Assembly (NCBI GenBank): GCA_021779695.1
Contig: JAJYAE010000109.1
Coordinates: forward strand, 1 to 12,571
Direction: 5' to 3'
Length of the DNA: 12,571 nt
Source: Acidobacteriota bacterium
GTDB lineage: Bacteria; Acidobacteriota; Terriglobia; Terriglobales; Acidobacteriaceae
The notes under the pieces were generated by a model. That model saw only the letters and a program-made list of their open reading frames with translations. It searched no databases and was not told where the DNA came from. Positions within the stretch are counted from its first letter, which is position 1; each line of letters opens with the position of its first letter. Positions 1 through 7,915 of the stretch are shown piece after piece. The position numbers and the translations under genes are program-made.

Positions 1-575
1 ACAATCGATGCAAGGGACGGAAGAAGAAAGACTTTCATCCAGCTTGCCAAAGGAGGCACATGCCGATCAAAGACAACCAGGTTGGCCGGATTCGAAATCG
101 GGAAAACGAAGCTCGCCGCGTTTGCAGTCAGCGCACATGCAAGCAGAAAGGGCTTTGGCTGCACGCGGGCGCGACGCACCACGGCTAAGACCGCCGGCGT
201 CAAGACCACAGCCGTCGCGTCGTTGGATAGCAGCGCTGTGACGGCGATGCCCACCAGATAGACCAGCAGAAAAAGCCGTAACGAAGATCCGCGCGCGTGT
301 TGCGCTGCAAGGTCCGCCACCCACTCAAATACATGCTGCTCTCGTGCCAATTCGGCAAGAATCATCATTCCTGCCAGGAACAGATATACATCCCACCCAT
401 CGTATGCAGCCCATCCCGCCTGTCGCAGCGGAATCAGGCGCAGGGCAATTAGGAGCAAAGCGCCGCCACACGCCCACATCGCCTCTGGCAGTCCGCGCGG
501 GCGCACGAGCATGCAAACGATACTGGCAAGTGCTATCAACCAGATCAGCACTTGAGGAAGGTGGGTGAGATGCAT
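1..575 (-). CDS. arsB: ArsB-type arsenite/anion efflux permease, N-terminal part (cut by window edge)
   Basis: The minus-strand frame from the ATG at 575 stays open to the window edge and gives 191 residues of a hydrophobic membrane protein. Residues 117-127 read SNDATAVVLTP and residues 151-169 contain ANAASFVFPISNPANLVVF. Both are hallmark segments of the ArsB/NhaD (ion transporter superfamily) permeases that export arsenite or related anions across the inner membrane. Several membrane segments are visible, at about 8-25, 34-50, 62-76 and 100-130. An in-frame stop lies 15 bases upstream of the ATG, which fixes the start within a few codons; no strong Shine-Dalgarno is seen. About half of a normal-length ArsB (roughly 400-430 residues) is missing at the left edge. 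The upstream neighbour on the same strand is the GH2 gene, but a hairpin separates them, so co-transcription is doubtful. No arsR or arsC gene is visible here. Family assignment is firm; arsenite as the substrate is inferred. Confidence 0.85.
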   Translation of the reverse strand, partial: MHLTHLPQVLIWLIALASIVCMLVRPRGLPEAMWACGGALLLIALRLIPLRQAGWAAYDGWDVYLFLAGMMILAELAREQHVFEWVADLAAQHARGSSLRLFLLVYLVGIAVTALLSNDATAVVLTPAVLAVVRRARVQPKPFLLACALTANAASFVFPISNPANLVVFDRHVPPLASWMKVFLLPSLASI

Positions 576-621
576 GGAGCGCGCCAGAGCCTACCCTTAG
601 ACTACACTCAATTGCCGTGCA

Positions 622-650
622 GAGAGGCAGACCGATCAGGCCTGCCTCTC
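622..650 (-). terminator. Hairpin terminator downstream of the GH2 gene
   Basis: GAGAGGCAG (622-630) pairs perfectly with CTGCCTCTC (642-650). After one mismatch, two more C-G pairs close a GATCA loop. The hairpin begins 26 bases beyond the GH2 stop and ends before the ArsB start, so it fits a transcription terminator between two same-strand genes. A clear T tract is absent on the minus-strand side, so termination could be Rho-assisted, or the stem could instead protect the transcript end. Confidence 0.6.
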
Positions 651-675
651 ACTTCATTGGAGGTGCAAGTGAGAA

Positions 676-3201
676 CTAGCTGCGCACCACCGGCACAGAA
701 GGACGCAACTCAACCGTTCTGGTCGTGATGGCCAGCTTTGCCGAGGTTAGATCCGGTCCATCCCATCCCTCTTTGATTGCTTCAATGCGAATCTCGCCAG
801 GTCGCTTCGTGGACTGCACAATTAATTGCGCCATGCCGCTGAAAAGCGATCGCACTTGTCCCTTATCGCTCTCCTGGCAGTTCGGATCACCGTTGCCCAC
901 TCCGATCAACGCGCCGTTCCCCGCCACATTAAAGCGAATAAGATTGTCGGCTGTCGGCACTGGTCGCCCTTGGCTGTCGAGCGCCTCCACTGTCAGGACG
1001 GCAACATCCTCTCCATCCGCATTGATTGTGGTCCGATCTGCAGTCAGACGAATCGCTACAGTTGGCCCCGTCGTCTCGCGCTTCTCCGTTAGAACCACCC
1101 TGCCGTTCTTTTTTCCGCGCGCCTCAATCGCACCCGGATCATAGCGCACCTTCCACTGGACGTGCCCAAGATGAGGCACCTTCTGGCTGCCAACACTCTT
1201 ACCGTTCACAAAAAGCTCAACCTCATCCAGGTTGGAATACACCCAAACCGGAATCTCCTCTCCTTCGCGGCCTTCAAAGTTCCAGTGCGGAAACAGATGC
1301 AGCACGGGCTCCTTGCCCCACCAGGCCTTGTAGTAGAAGAACGTGTCTTTGGGAAATCCACACATGTCCACAATGCCAAATTGCGAGTTGATGGAAGGCC
1401 ATCCATAGGGCGTTGGTTCGCCTCGATAGTCAAAGCCTGTCCATGCAAAACCACCGGCCTCCCATTCACGCGTACCGTAGAAAGTCCACCATTCTTCTGC
1501 CGTCTCGCCCCAGCGCACCACTCCGTTGTAGGCGTTCACCGTATTCCGCAGGGGGTCTGTCGTATAAATACCCCGCGTGGAAATAGCACTCGACGTCTCC
1601 GACCCATACACGGGCCGCTTTGGAAATTCCTTGTGAAACGCATCCGGCAACTGCAGCTGGTAATTGAAGCCGATGATATCCAGAGGCTCGGAAACGCCCT
1701 GCCTGTTATTTCCGTTGACCGCAGCTGAAACGACCCGCGTCGGATCGAGTTCATGACACTTCTTCACCATGGTTGCCGCGATCTTCTGCCCCTGCTCAGC
1801 CATCGGCGACTGCAAGATGAATTCCTCATTGCCAATTGACCAGATAATGATCGACGGCGAATTCCGGTAGCGCTTCACCATCGTTTCAAGCTGGGCTAGG
1901 CCCTCCGGGCTTGAACTCATCTGGCGTGTCTCACACATCATCATCACGCCCATACGGTCGCAGGCGTCCACCCACTCCGGCGTCGGCATGTTGTGCGACG
2001 TACGCACCGCATTACAACCCATCTCGCGCAATACCCCAAGCCGGAATGCCTGCAGACGGTCCGGCAAGGCAGCGCCTACACCCGCGTGATCCTGGTGATT
2101 ACAGGTGCCCTGAATCTTGACTGACTTGCCGTTGAGAAAGAAGCCCCTGTCGGCATCGAAAACAGCCGTGCGAACACCAAAGCTCACTCGTTCGGCATCA
2201 CGCGCAGCGCCGCCCGATTCCACCGTAACGACTGCTTGGTACAGATTGGGCTCATCAACTGACCAGAGCTTCGCATTCGGCAGTCGGACTGTCGCTTCAA
2301 ACGGCACCACCCCATCGACCGGAATGGTTTGAGCCTCCGCCTCCGCTTTTGCAACCGTCGTTCCGTTTGCATCCTCAATCTTCCATGTCACACGCGCATT
2401 CTCTGCCTTTTTCCCCGCATTCACCACCATCGTGCTGAGAGCCAACTCAGCATCCTGCCCATGGACCGACGTACGCACTACGCTTTCCCATTTGCCAAGG
2501 TGCAGTGGATCCATCTTGCTCAGCCAGACATGCCGGTAGATGCCCGCCCCCTCATAGAACCAGCCATCGCCAAAACTCGCATCCACTCGAAGCACAATGC
2601 AGTTCTTCGCGCCAATCGCCAGGAAATCCGTAATGTCAAAATGGAAGGGCACATAGCCGTTGTCGTTCCGGCCGATGAAGCATCCATTCACGAAGACCAG
2701 AACACTCCGGAAGATTCCATCAAACTCAACGCAGACTCGCCGGTCTCGGTCGCTTTCTGAAATCTCAAACACCCTTCTGTACCAGCCCACGCTCGTTTCC
2801 GGATAGCGGCGTCCCAGAGGCTTGTAGCCGTGCGACTTCTGCTCTTCATCGTGCACAAACGGCAATTCAACAGCCCAGTCATGGGGAACGTTGAGTTCGC
2901 GCCACTTCGAGTCGTCGAACTTCAGCTTGGCAAATTCAAACTCCCCAGTCTTTGCAAAATCTCCCTCTCCCATCCCGAAACCAAGATCCTTCGCAGGGTC
3001 GTCGCCATTGCCAAACGTAAATCGCCAGCCAAAGTCGAAGAGCTGACGCTCACGGGGCGCAATGGCGGGCAGAGCTACAGCCGACGAAGTTTCGTCCCCA
3101 AAGGCTGCGGCAACTCGAGCCCACGCAGATCGAGTTGCTAAGGAAGATGCAGAAATTGCAAGTCCAGTGGACAGGAGATCACGGCGGGTAATTTTCGACA
3201 T
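676..3201 (-). CDS. Tat-exported glycoside hydrolase family 2 enzyme (beta-galactosidase-like)
   Basis: An 841-residue retaining glycosidase, probably cleaving beta-galactosides or related beta-glycosides in the periplasm or outside the cell. The N-terminus carries a twin-arginine signal (R6-R7 in TRRDLLSTG, a hydrophobic stretch, and a likely cut after AWA at residue 28). Domains in order: GH2 sugar-binding jelly roll (about 50-240), Ig-like domain (about 245-345), TIM barrel (about 350-640), a DUF4982-like module (about 645-705) and a C-terminal Ig-like domain (about 712-830). The acid/base is E459 in WSIGNEE and the nucleophile is E535 in VYGSETSS. The start at 3201 is preferred over an upstream in-frame start at 3303 because AAAAGG sits 8 bases before it, the Tat signal begins there, and the longer form would start upstream of the predicted promoter. 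This domain order is common in Bacteroidota and Acidobacteriota GH2 enzymes. The exact substrate cannot be read from sequence; beta-galactosidase is the best guess. Confidence 0.93.
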   Translation of the reverse strand: MSKITRRDLLSTGLAISASSLATRSAWARVAAAFGDETSSAVALPAIAPRERQLFDFGWRFTFGNGDDPAKDLGFGMGEGDFAKTGEFEFAKLKFDDSKWRELNVPHDWAVELPFVHDEEQKSHGYKPLGRRYPETSVGWYRRVFEISESDRDRRVCVEFDGIFRSVLVFVNGCFIGRNDNGYVPFHFDITDFLAIGAKNCIVLRVDASFGDGWFYEGAGIYRHVWLSKMDPLHLGKWESVVRTSVHGQDAELALSTMVVNAGKKAENARVTWKIEDANGTTVAKAEAEAQTIPVDGVVPFEATVRLPNAKLWSVDEPNLYQAVVTVESGGAARDAERVSFGVRTAVFDADRGFFLNGKSVKIQGTCNHQDHAGVGAALPDRLQAFRLGVLREMGCNAVRTSHNMPTPEWVDACDRMGVMMMCETRQMSSSPEGLAQLETMVKRYRNSPSIIIWSIGNEEFILQSPMAEQGQKIAATMVKKCHELDPTRVVSAAVNGNNRQGVSEPLDIIGFNYQLQLPDAFHKEFPKRPVYGSETSSAISTRGIYTTDPLRNTVNAYNGVVRWGETAEEWWTFYGTREWEAGGFAWTGFDYRGEPTPYGWPSINSQFGIVDMCGFPKDTFFYYKAWWGKEPVLHLFPHWNFEGREGEEIPVWVYSNLDEVELFVNGKSVGSQKVPHLGHVQWKVRYDPGAIEARGKKNGRVVLTEKRETTGPTVAIRLTADRTTINADGEDVAVLTVEALDSQGRPVPTADNLIRFNVAGNGALIGVGNGDPNCQESDKGQVRSLFSGMAQLIVQSTKRPGEIRIEAIKEGWDGPDLTSAKLAITTRTVELRPSVPVVRS

Positions 3202-3264
3202 GGGATATACCTTTTCTGGCAGGATTTTCAGCAGCGGCGCCGGAGCCCCGCGAAGCACATCGGA

Positions 3265-3294
3265 ACTATATCGGACATTTGACCTCTGAGTAAA
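3265..3294 (-). promoter_or_regulatory. Candidate sigma70-type promoter of the GH2 gene
   Basis: On the minus strand TTTACT (3289-3294, 4 of 6 to TTGACA) and TATAGT (3265-3270, 5 of 6 to TATAAT) are separated by 18 bases. Transcription would start near 3258 and leave a leader of about 57 bases before the ATG at 3201. Prediction by eye only. Confidence 0.5.
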
Positions 3295-3303
3295 CGCTTT
3301 CAA
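3289..3303 (-). promoter_or_regulatory. LacI/CcpA-type operator (CRE-like) overlapping the GH2 -35 box
   Basis: The minus strand reads TTGAAAGCGTTTACT, which satisfies every position of the published catabolite-responsive-element consensus WTGNAANCGNWNNCW. Such sites are bound by LacI-family regulators with a central CG. It covers the predicted -35 box, a position expected for repression. No LacI-family gene lies in the window, so the regulator would act from elsewhere. The match is seen directly; the function is inferred. Confidence 0.5.
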
Positions 3304-3404
3304 ATGTCGCCCTCACTAATCTGTTCAGTTCTCCAGTTGCCCGGTAGCCTCACCCAATCCATGGTACAGGCACTGTGATAAATTCTAAGAGTCGAACCTT
3401 CCCA

Positions 3405-3494
3405 GGAGAGATGGCCGAGTGGTTGAAGGCGCACGCTTGGAAAGCGTGTTTAGGGGAAACTCTAACGTGGGTTCGAATCCCACTCTCTCCGCCA
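3405..3494 (+). tRNA. tRNA-Ser (anticodon GGA), CCA encoded
   Basis: The acceptor stem GGAGAGA (3405-3411) pairs with TCTCTCC (3484-3490), followed by discriminator G and an encoded CCA (3492-3494). The anticodon arm is CACGC-TTGGAAA-GCGTG with anticodon GGA at 3439-3441, reading UCC/UCU serine codons. A long variable arm (around 3448-3465) marks a class II tRNA as expected for serine, and the T arm has the standard GTTCGAATC loop. The gene is complete and stands alone between two minus-strand genes. No convincing promoter or integrase is seen beside it. Confidence 0.98.
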
Positions 3495-3683
3495 TTGAAT
3501 TGAGTGTTTCAAGATCCACTTTTCTTTCGGCTGAAGGGTATCTCCTATTCAACTCTTGATGATTTGGTGGAGTACACGCCCTGGAAACTTGGCGAGCCTG
3601 GAAAGAATGATCGTCACAAATTCAAGAACTTGCCCCAGAATTGCCGACTCATTCACCGCTCACATTTGGAGGCAGGCGTACGT

Positions 3684-5492
3684 TCAGGCCACCTGCGATT
3701 GGCCGGATGCAGCTAAGCCGTCTTCCTCCAATAACCATCGGCGCGCTTGTAGAATATCCGCCGAACACGCCACCCCAACGGGCCGCGGGGCCTCCAGAGA
3801 GTCGACAACGACAACAATTTCAACCCCTTGAAGCAGCATCCTTCTATGAACTGCGTCCACACTTTCACTTCGGAGTGCCGTGACGTAGTCTTGTCGCGCA
3901 AATTCCTTCAGAACGCCTTGCTGTGTTGCCGGATCAATTCCCATGAGATTTGTTCCATCGAGGATGCCGGTCTGAAACCCATCAGAATTCACGACGAGAG
4001 TCAGCTTTAAATCTTCAGGCGACAAGTTTCCTACAAATTGCCCGACTCCACGACTCTCCTCAACTTGGCGAAATGACTTTCGCATGACGTCACCGATTGA
4101 AACACGCATCAGAGTTGGCACCCGGTAATCCTGGGAGACTATGAGTCCACGCTTGGCGAGTTTGACGGTCATAATCGATTCGCGACTGAACAATCGAACG
4201 ATCCCATCTGCGACCATGACGCAAAGAATCAACGGCATCAACGCGTTTGGATTTCGACTCAATTCAGTTAAAAAGACAATGCTCGTGAAAGGTGCGCGGG
4301 CAACGCCCCCAAAGACTCCAGCCATCGCGGCGAGTGCGTAGAATGCAGGATTACTCACAACGTGCGGGAACAAATGCTCACATGCCTCTCCATAGACCGC
4401 TCCAAAGCCGCCGCCCACCACGAGGGATGGGGCAAAAATGCCACCCGTCGTTCCGGATCCCAGTGAGATCACTAACGCCCCAAACTTTGCCACGGCAATC
4501 TCGCTCAGTCTGCCCGCCCCCAGCCGATCATTGAGGATGTCTCGGATCGTACCGTAGCTTGTCCCAAGAATCTCAGGGACAAAATAGCCGATGCACCCTA
4601 ACGCAATCGCGCCAACAACCGGACCCCAAATTGCTTCATATCGAATCTTGGCATTGTCAAAGAACTCCTCAACCATCGACAGAGCTCGGATCATCAGAAC
4701 CCCAATCACGCCTGCCAGCACGCCAAGAATCGCAAAGAGCCACAATTCACGGACACCGGTGATCTTGTAAATTGGCATTGGGAACAAGGGTGCCCACCCA
4801 GCCAGTTCCACTCTCACAGCCGTTGCCACCACTGCTGCAATTGAAACTGGGATGAACGAACGAGCTCGAAATTCGAACAAGAGAAGTTCAATCGCCACGA
4901 GAATTCCAGCAAACGGTGCGGTAAATGTCGCTGCCATTCCGGCCGCCGCCCCCGATGCAAGAAGAACTCGCCGTTGATAGGGGCTCATACCTAGCCACTT
5001 GCCAAGCAGAGACCCTAACGCAGCGCCTGTTTGAATAATTGGCCCTTCCGCTCCGAACGGACCTCCGGTGCCGATCGCCAATGCCGTCGCCAGGGGTTTC
5101 AGAATTACAACTCGCGTTCTCATGTGGCTGCGATGATAGAGGACTGACTCCATCGCTTCCGGAATTCCATGTCCTTTGAGAGTTGGCTCGAGGAAGTAAA
5201 TCAGCAGTCCCACAACGAGTCCGCCAATCGAAGGAATTAGAACTACCCAGGCGCCTATGCGGCTTAGAGACGGGTTCGTGCTGACAAAGGAGAAGCGCCC
5301 AAAAAAGAAAACGTTGGTGAAAAGGTAAATCAATTCCAACAGACCCTGTGCGATCATTCCCCCCGCTGCCCCAACAAGGAAAGCGTAGGCACAAATCCTG
5401 AGGTCGCGCAATTCGAGAGCAGCGCCGAACTGAGCCTGACGATTTTGGCTAGATGAACTGCTTTTCCTTCCTTCTGGCTGAGGAGAAGACAT
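3684..5492 (-). CDS. ClC-family anion channel/antiporter with C-terminal CBS pair (GHGIPEA type)
   Basis: A 602-residue ClC protein, an inner-membrane homodimer moving chloride or other anions, in many bacteria in exchange for protons. ClC signatures are present in order: GHGIPEA (residues 107-113, equivalent to GSGIP), GAEGPIIQ with the gating glutamate E149, a TAPFAGILVAIE helix, and GGIFAPSL (about 350-357). Residues from about 453 form a CBS-domain pair, usually a cytoplasmic ligand-sensing module. By manual alignment two positions differ from E. coli ClC: the internal proton glutamate appears to be leucine (AIEL, about residue 203) and the central-ion tyrosine appears to be methionine (ESIMTVKL, M441). 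A chloride channel or altered exchanger is therefore possible. The ATG at 5492 has GGAGG 4 bases upstream; an in-frame TTG at 5528 would add 12 residues. It is the last gene of the marR-ClC-ClC operon, 80 bases after its neighbour. No terminator was recognised. Confidence 0.93.
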   Translation of the reverse strand: MSSPQPEGRKSSSSSQNRQAQFGAALELRDLRICAYAFLVGAAGGMIAQGLLELIYLFTNVFFFGRFSFVSTNPSLSRIGAWVVLIPSIGGLVVGLLIYFLEPTLKGHGIPEAMESVLYHRSHMRTRVVILKPLATALAIGTGGPFGAEGPIIQTGAALGSLLGKWLGMSPYQRRVLLASGAAAGMAATFTAPFAGILVAIELLLFEFRARSFIPVSIAAVVATAVRVELAGWAPLFPMPIYKITGVRELWLFAILGVLAGVIGVLMIRALSMVEEFFDNAKIRYEAIWGPVVGAIALGCIGYFVPEILGTSYGTIRDILNDRLGAGRLSEIAVAKFGALVISLGSGTTGGIFAPSLVVGGGFGAVYGEACEHLFPHVVSNPAFYALAAMAGVFGGVARAPFTSIVFLTELSRNPNALMPLILCVMVADGIVRLFSRESIMTVKLAKRGLIVSQDYRVPTLMRVSIGDVMRKSFRQVEESRGVGQFVGNLSPEDLKLTLVVNSDGFQTGILDGTNLMGIDPATQQGVLKEFARQDYVTALRSESVDAVHRRMLLQGVEIVVVVDSLEAPRPVGVACSADILQARRWLLEEDGLAASGQSQVA

Positions 5493-5572
5493 GGGTCCTC
5501 CATTTCCTACCGCACAGCTTGCCTCCAATACAGCATTGATGTTCCTTACTGCTTTTTGGAGCCTTCGAATCC

Positions 5573-7357
5573 TTATCTATCTTCGTTTTCTAGCGAAAGT
5601 TCATCACCATTTCCCGCAACCAAAGCCTGGAGCACATCTGTCTTGGAGAGAATGCCAACGACATTCCCTTCCTCTTCGACAACGAGCAATGTTGGCTCAC
5701 AGTCCTCGCACAACATCATTCGCAAAGCTTCCGAGAGGCTTGTCTCAGGGCGCACGGATTCCAAGGGAGCATGTGCAACCTCGCGTACGGTCATGGCACC
5801 CCATCGATCTGGAGAGACGCGAGACATCCCCCACAGGCTGCAAGTGCCGATCAACCGCTCTCCATCCAAAACCGGAAAGACCTCATGACCTGTGTGAGCG
5901 GACAGCGTCTTCACAAAGTCCCTCACGCTCAGAGAAGCGGGAGCTGAAAGAAATCTTGTCTGCATCACTTCCTTCACTGGAATCTCGCGGAGCGCATGGA
6001 TCTTCACTACCTCATGCAGTCGCTGATCTCCGGAAGCCGAAGCGTCCCCAGAAACGGCGTATGCAACTGCAGCGCCTACCAGACTGGGAATAATCAAAGC
6101 ATGTCCGCCAGTCGCCTCGGCAACGAACACAACAGCCGCGAGAGGCGCTTTGTATCCGGCCGCAATAAAGCAGGCCATTCCCACCGCCGCATAAAGTACC
6201 GGTGACGGACTGTGGACAATCGCTTGGGAGAAAGCAAGCCCAATCGCTCCTCCGCTTAGAAACAGTGGAACGAACATGGCGCTTACTCCACCCGTTCCAA
6301 GAGAGCAAATCGTCGCACCCAGTTTCAAGCCGCTAAATGCGAGGAGTTCGGTTGTGCTGTGTGCTTGCCCAAGGATCAGGCTAACTGCCTCGTAGTTCGG
6401 GCCGATTGGCGCCAGTGGGCCCTGGTAGAAATGAAGGAATACCAGGCCACAGATCGCCGTCAACAATCCGCCAAAGCCTAGCTTGATCCAGTGTGGACTT
6501 TTGAGACGGATAAAGAAGCTTCGCACACGACGAAACGTCGTTACAAACACCATTGCAATCAGGCCGATGATCAAACCAAGTAAAGCGCACCATAGAAGGT
6601 CTTGCCTGTCGAAAGCGCCAACAGCGGCAAAATTGAAAAGCGGCTTATTGCCAACGAATGCAGTAAGCGTCATGAACGATACGACAGATGCGATCAGTGA
6701 CGGCACCAGCGCCTCGTGAGCCAGATCGTCTTTGTACGGCATTTCAAGTGAAAACACGATTCCAGTCAGCGGAGCTCTGAAGACCGCGGACATGCCAGCA
6801 GCTGCGCCACAGATCAGCATGATCCTTCGATCTCGCGGCTTGAGCTGAAAGCCACCGACTCCGCGTAATCTGGTCCAGATCCAGGATCCGATAGCGCCAC
6901 CTCCGTAAATACTCGGACCCTCTAGCGCAGCACTTCCACCAAAGCCGACTGTCGCGATCGCTGCGACAAGTTTCGGCAGAAATGGCCTCATGTTTACGTC
7001 ACCGCCATGCTCGTGATACGAACGGATGATTTCCTCTGAGGAGTGCTCGTCAGGATCCGGCGTCAGATGCTGCATGACAAGTCCAGACAAAACAAAACCG
7101 AGCACAAGCCCGGGCACCATCAGCCAGTGATACTTCAGATACCCATTCAGTATTGGCGGCCACATCACATTTAAGAGGATGACGGATAGTCCTGCGGTCA
7201 GCAGGCCAGTCATCACTCCAATGAGCGGCGCAATCCCCAACCATTTTCGTAAGTCGCGAGCATACGCAGCCGCCAGATCCTCCTGAACAAGCGAAGCGTA
7301 TTTGCGCAATATTGGATGCTGAAAGAAGCGCATTCCTACACGATGCCCCATCATCAT
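5573..7357 (-). CDS. ClC-family anion channel/antiporter with C-terminal CBS pair (ALEGPS type)
   Basis: A 594-residue ClC protein clearly different from its neighbour. The gating-glutamate motif is SAALEGPSIYGGGAIGS with E146, and RAPLTGIVFSLE and YKAPLAAVVFVAE mark the internal repeats. The GSGIP position holds DEHSSEEIIRSYH (about 104-115), and the GxFxP position reads GGVSAMFVPLF (356-366). These belong to a divergent ClC subgroup rather than the classical E. coli ClcA type. Two CBS domains follow at about 459-515 and 522-580. No tyrosine is found at the expected central-ion position (SGDASASGDQRL, about 436-447). The marR stop TGA overlaps the start region (ATGATGATG, with AAAGGGAG just before), so the first, second or third ATG may be used and translation is probably coupled to marR. 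It likely transports chloride or a related anion; the substrate cannot be read from sequence. Confidence 0.9.
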   Translation of the reverse strand: MMMGHRVGMRFFQHPILRKYASLVQEDLAAAYARDLRKWLGIAPLIGVMTGLLTAGLSVILLNVMWPPILNGYLKYHWLMVPGLVLGFVLSGLVMQHLTPDPDEHSSEEIIRSYHEHGGDVNMRPFLPKLVAAIATVGFGGSAALEGPSIYGGGAIGSWIWTRLRGVGGFQLKPRDRRIMLICGAAAGMSAVFRAPLTGIVFSLEMPYKDDLAHEALVPSLIASVVSFMTLTAFVGNKPLFNFAAVGAFDRQDLLWCALLGLIIGLIAMVFVTTFRRVRSFFIRLKSPHWIKLGFGGLLTAICGLVFLHFYQGPLAPIGPNYEAVSLILGQAHSTTELLAFSGLKLGATICSLGTGGVSAMFVPLFLSGGAIGLAFSQAIVHSPSPVLYAAVGMACFIAAGYKAPLAAVVFVAEATGGHALIIPSLVGAAVAYAVSGDASASGDQRLHEVVKIHALREIPVKEVMQTRFLSAPASLSVRDFVKTLSAHTGHEVFPVLDGERLIGTCSLWGMSRVSPDRWGAMTVREVAHAPLESVRPETSLSEALRMMLCEDCEPTLLVVEEEGNVVGILSKTDVLQALVAGNGDELSLENEDR

Positions 7358-7875
7358 CTCCCTTTCACTTTCTTACTAACGCGCCTCTCACTCTGTTTCA
7401 CATCGCCGCCATCGCTCGGTTTGTCTTCGAGAACGTCATCCTTGGATGGAGCGGATTCGTCCTCTCCAAAATAGAGAAACTGTTGCCGCAATCGATTAAC
7501 CTCCTCGCGGTGCAGAAATGACAGATCGCGCAGAATCCGCTCTGCTTTGCTCGTAAGGGAGACCACGACGACACGTCTGTCTGCAGGAGCCTCCCTCCTC
7601 CGAACAAGGCCACTGTGAACGGCACGATCAACCAGCCCTACTACAGAGTTGTGCCTTTCTTGCAGAAAATCGGCAATCTCTGAAATCGTCGCCCTGCCTG
7701 TTCCGGTGAATCCGGCGACCCCAAGTAAAAGCTGATGCTGTTGCGGAGTGATGCCGTGAGCCCGCGCAGCGGTCTCGCTGAATCGCTGAAACTGGCGGAG
7801 ACGGTGACGGAATTTTGCAAGCTGCTGAAACATCATGCGCATTTGAGCATCGTTCTGCTTGACTCGCGGAGGCAT
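7354..7875 (-). CDS. MarR-family transcriptional regulator
   Basis: A 173-residue winged helix-turn-helix regulator. The DNA-binding part runs from about residue 60 to 110: ATISEIADFLQERHNSVVGLVDRAV is the HTH, and REAPADRRVVVVSLT (94-108) is the beta wing with the family's DRR motif. N- and C-terminal helices would form the dimer interface. The tail after residue 136 is highly charged, appears disordered and is longer than usual for the family. The ATG at 7875 has GGGAAGAA about 5 bases upstream. It is the first gene of a three-gene operon: its stop TGA overlaps the ATG of the first ClC gene. An inverted-repeat cluster lies 41-62 bases upstream of its start and is the likely autoregulatory operator. 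The inducing ligand is unknown; a small anion, acid stress or an aromatic acid would all be consistent with the family. Confidence 0.93.
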   Translation of the reverse strand: MPPRVKQNDAQMRMMFQQLAKFRHRLRQFQRFSETAARAHGITPQQHQLLLGVAGFTGTGRATISEIADFLQERHNSVVGLVDRAVHSGLVRRREAPADRRVVVVSLTSKAERILRDLSFLHREEVNRLRQQFLYFGEDESAPSKDDVLEDKPSDGGDVKQSERRVSKKVKGR

Positions 7876-7915
7876 CGTATTTCTTCCCAGTCGGTTCCTT
7901 CATTTCTATCTTACT

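Noticed and set aside
8..568. Several short frames on both strands at the left edge
   Set aside because: They are out-of-frame readings of the ArsB gene, whose true frame runs off the window edge.
3202..3303. Longer GH2 start adding 34 residues
   Set aside because: The added N-terminus would precede the predicted promoter and bury the Tat signal; the ATG at 3201 has its own ribosome site.
3504..3716. 70-residue plus-strand frame after the tRNA
   Set aside because: GTG start, no ribosome site, overlap with the ClC 3' end, no recognisable motif; an integrated-element remnant at the tRNA was considered but no repeat of the tRNA end or integrase is visible.
5493..5528. TTG start at 5528 for the first-described ClC
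   Set aside because: The ATG at 5492 has a GGAGG site; the TTG has its nearest AAGGA about 14 bases away. It remains possible but is less likely.
3684..7357. ClC proteins as the fluoride-specific ClC-F type
   Set aside because: Both retain a GxEGP gating-glutamate motif of the chloride-type family and have CBS domains, unlike the compact ClC-F proteins; fluoride cannot be fully excluded.
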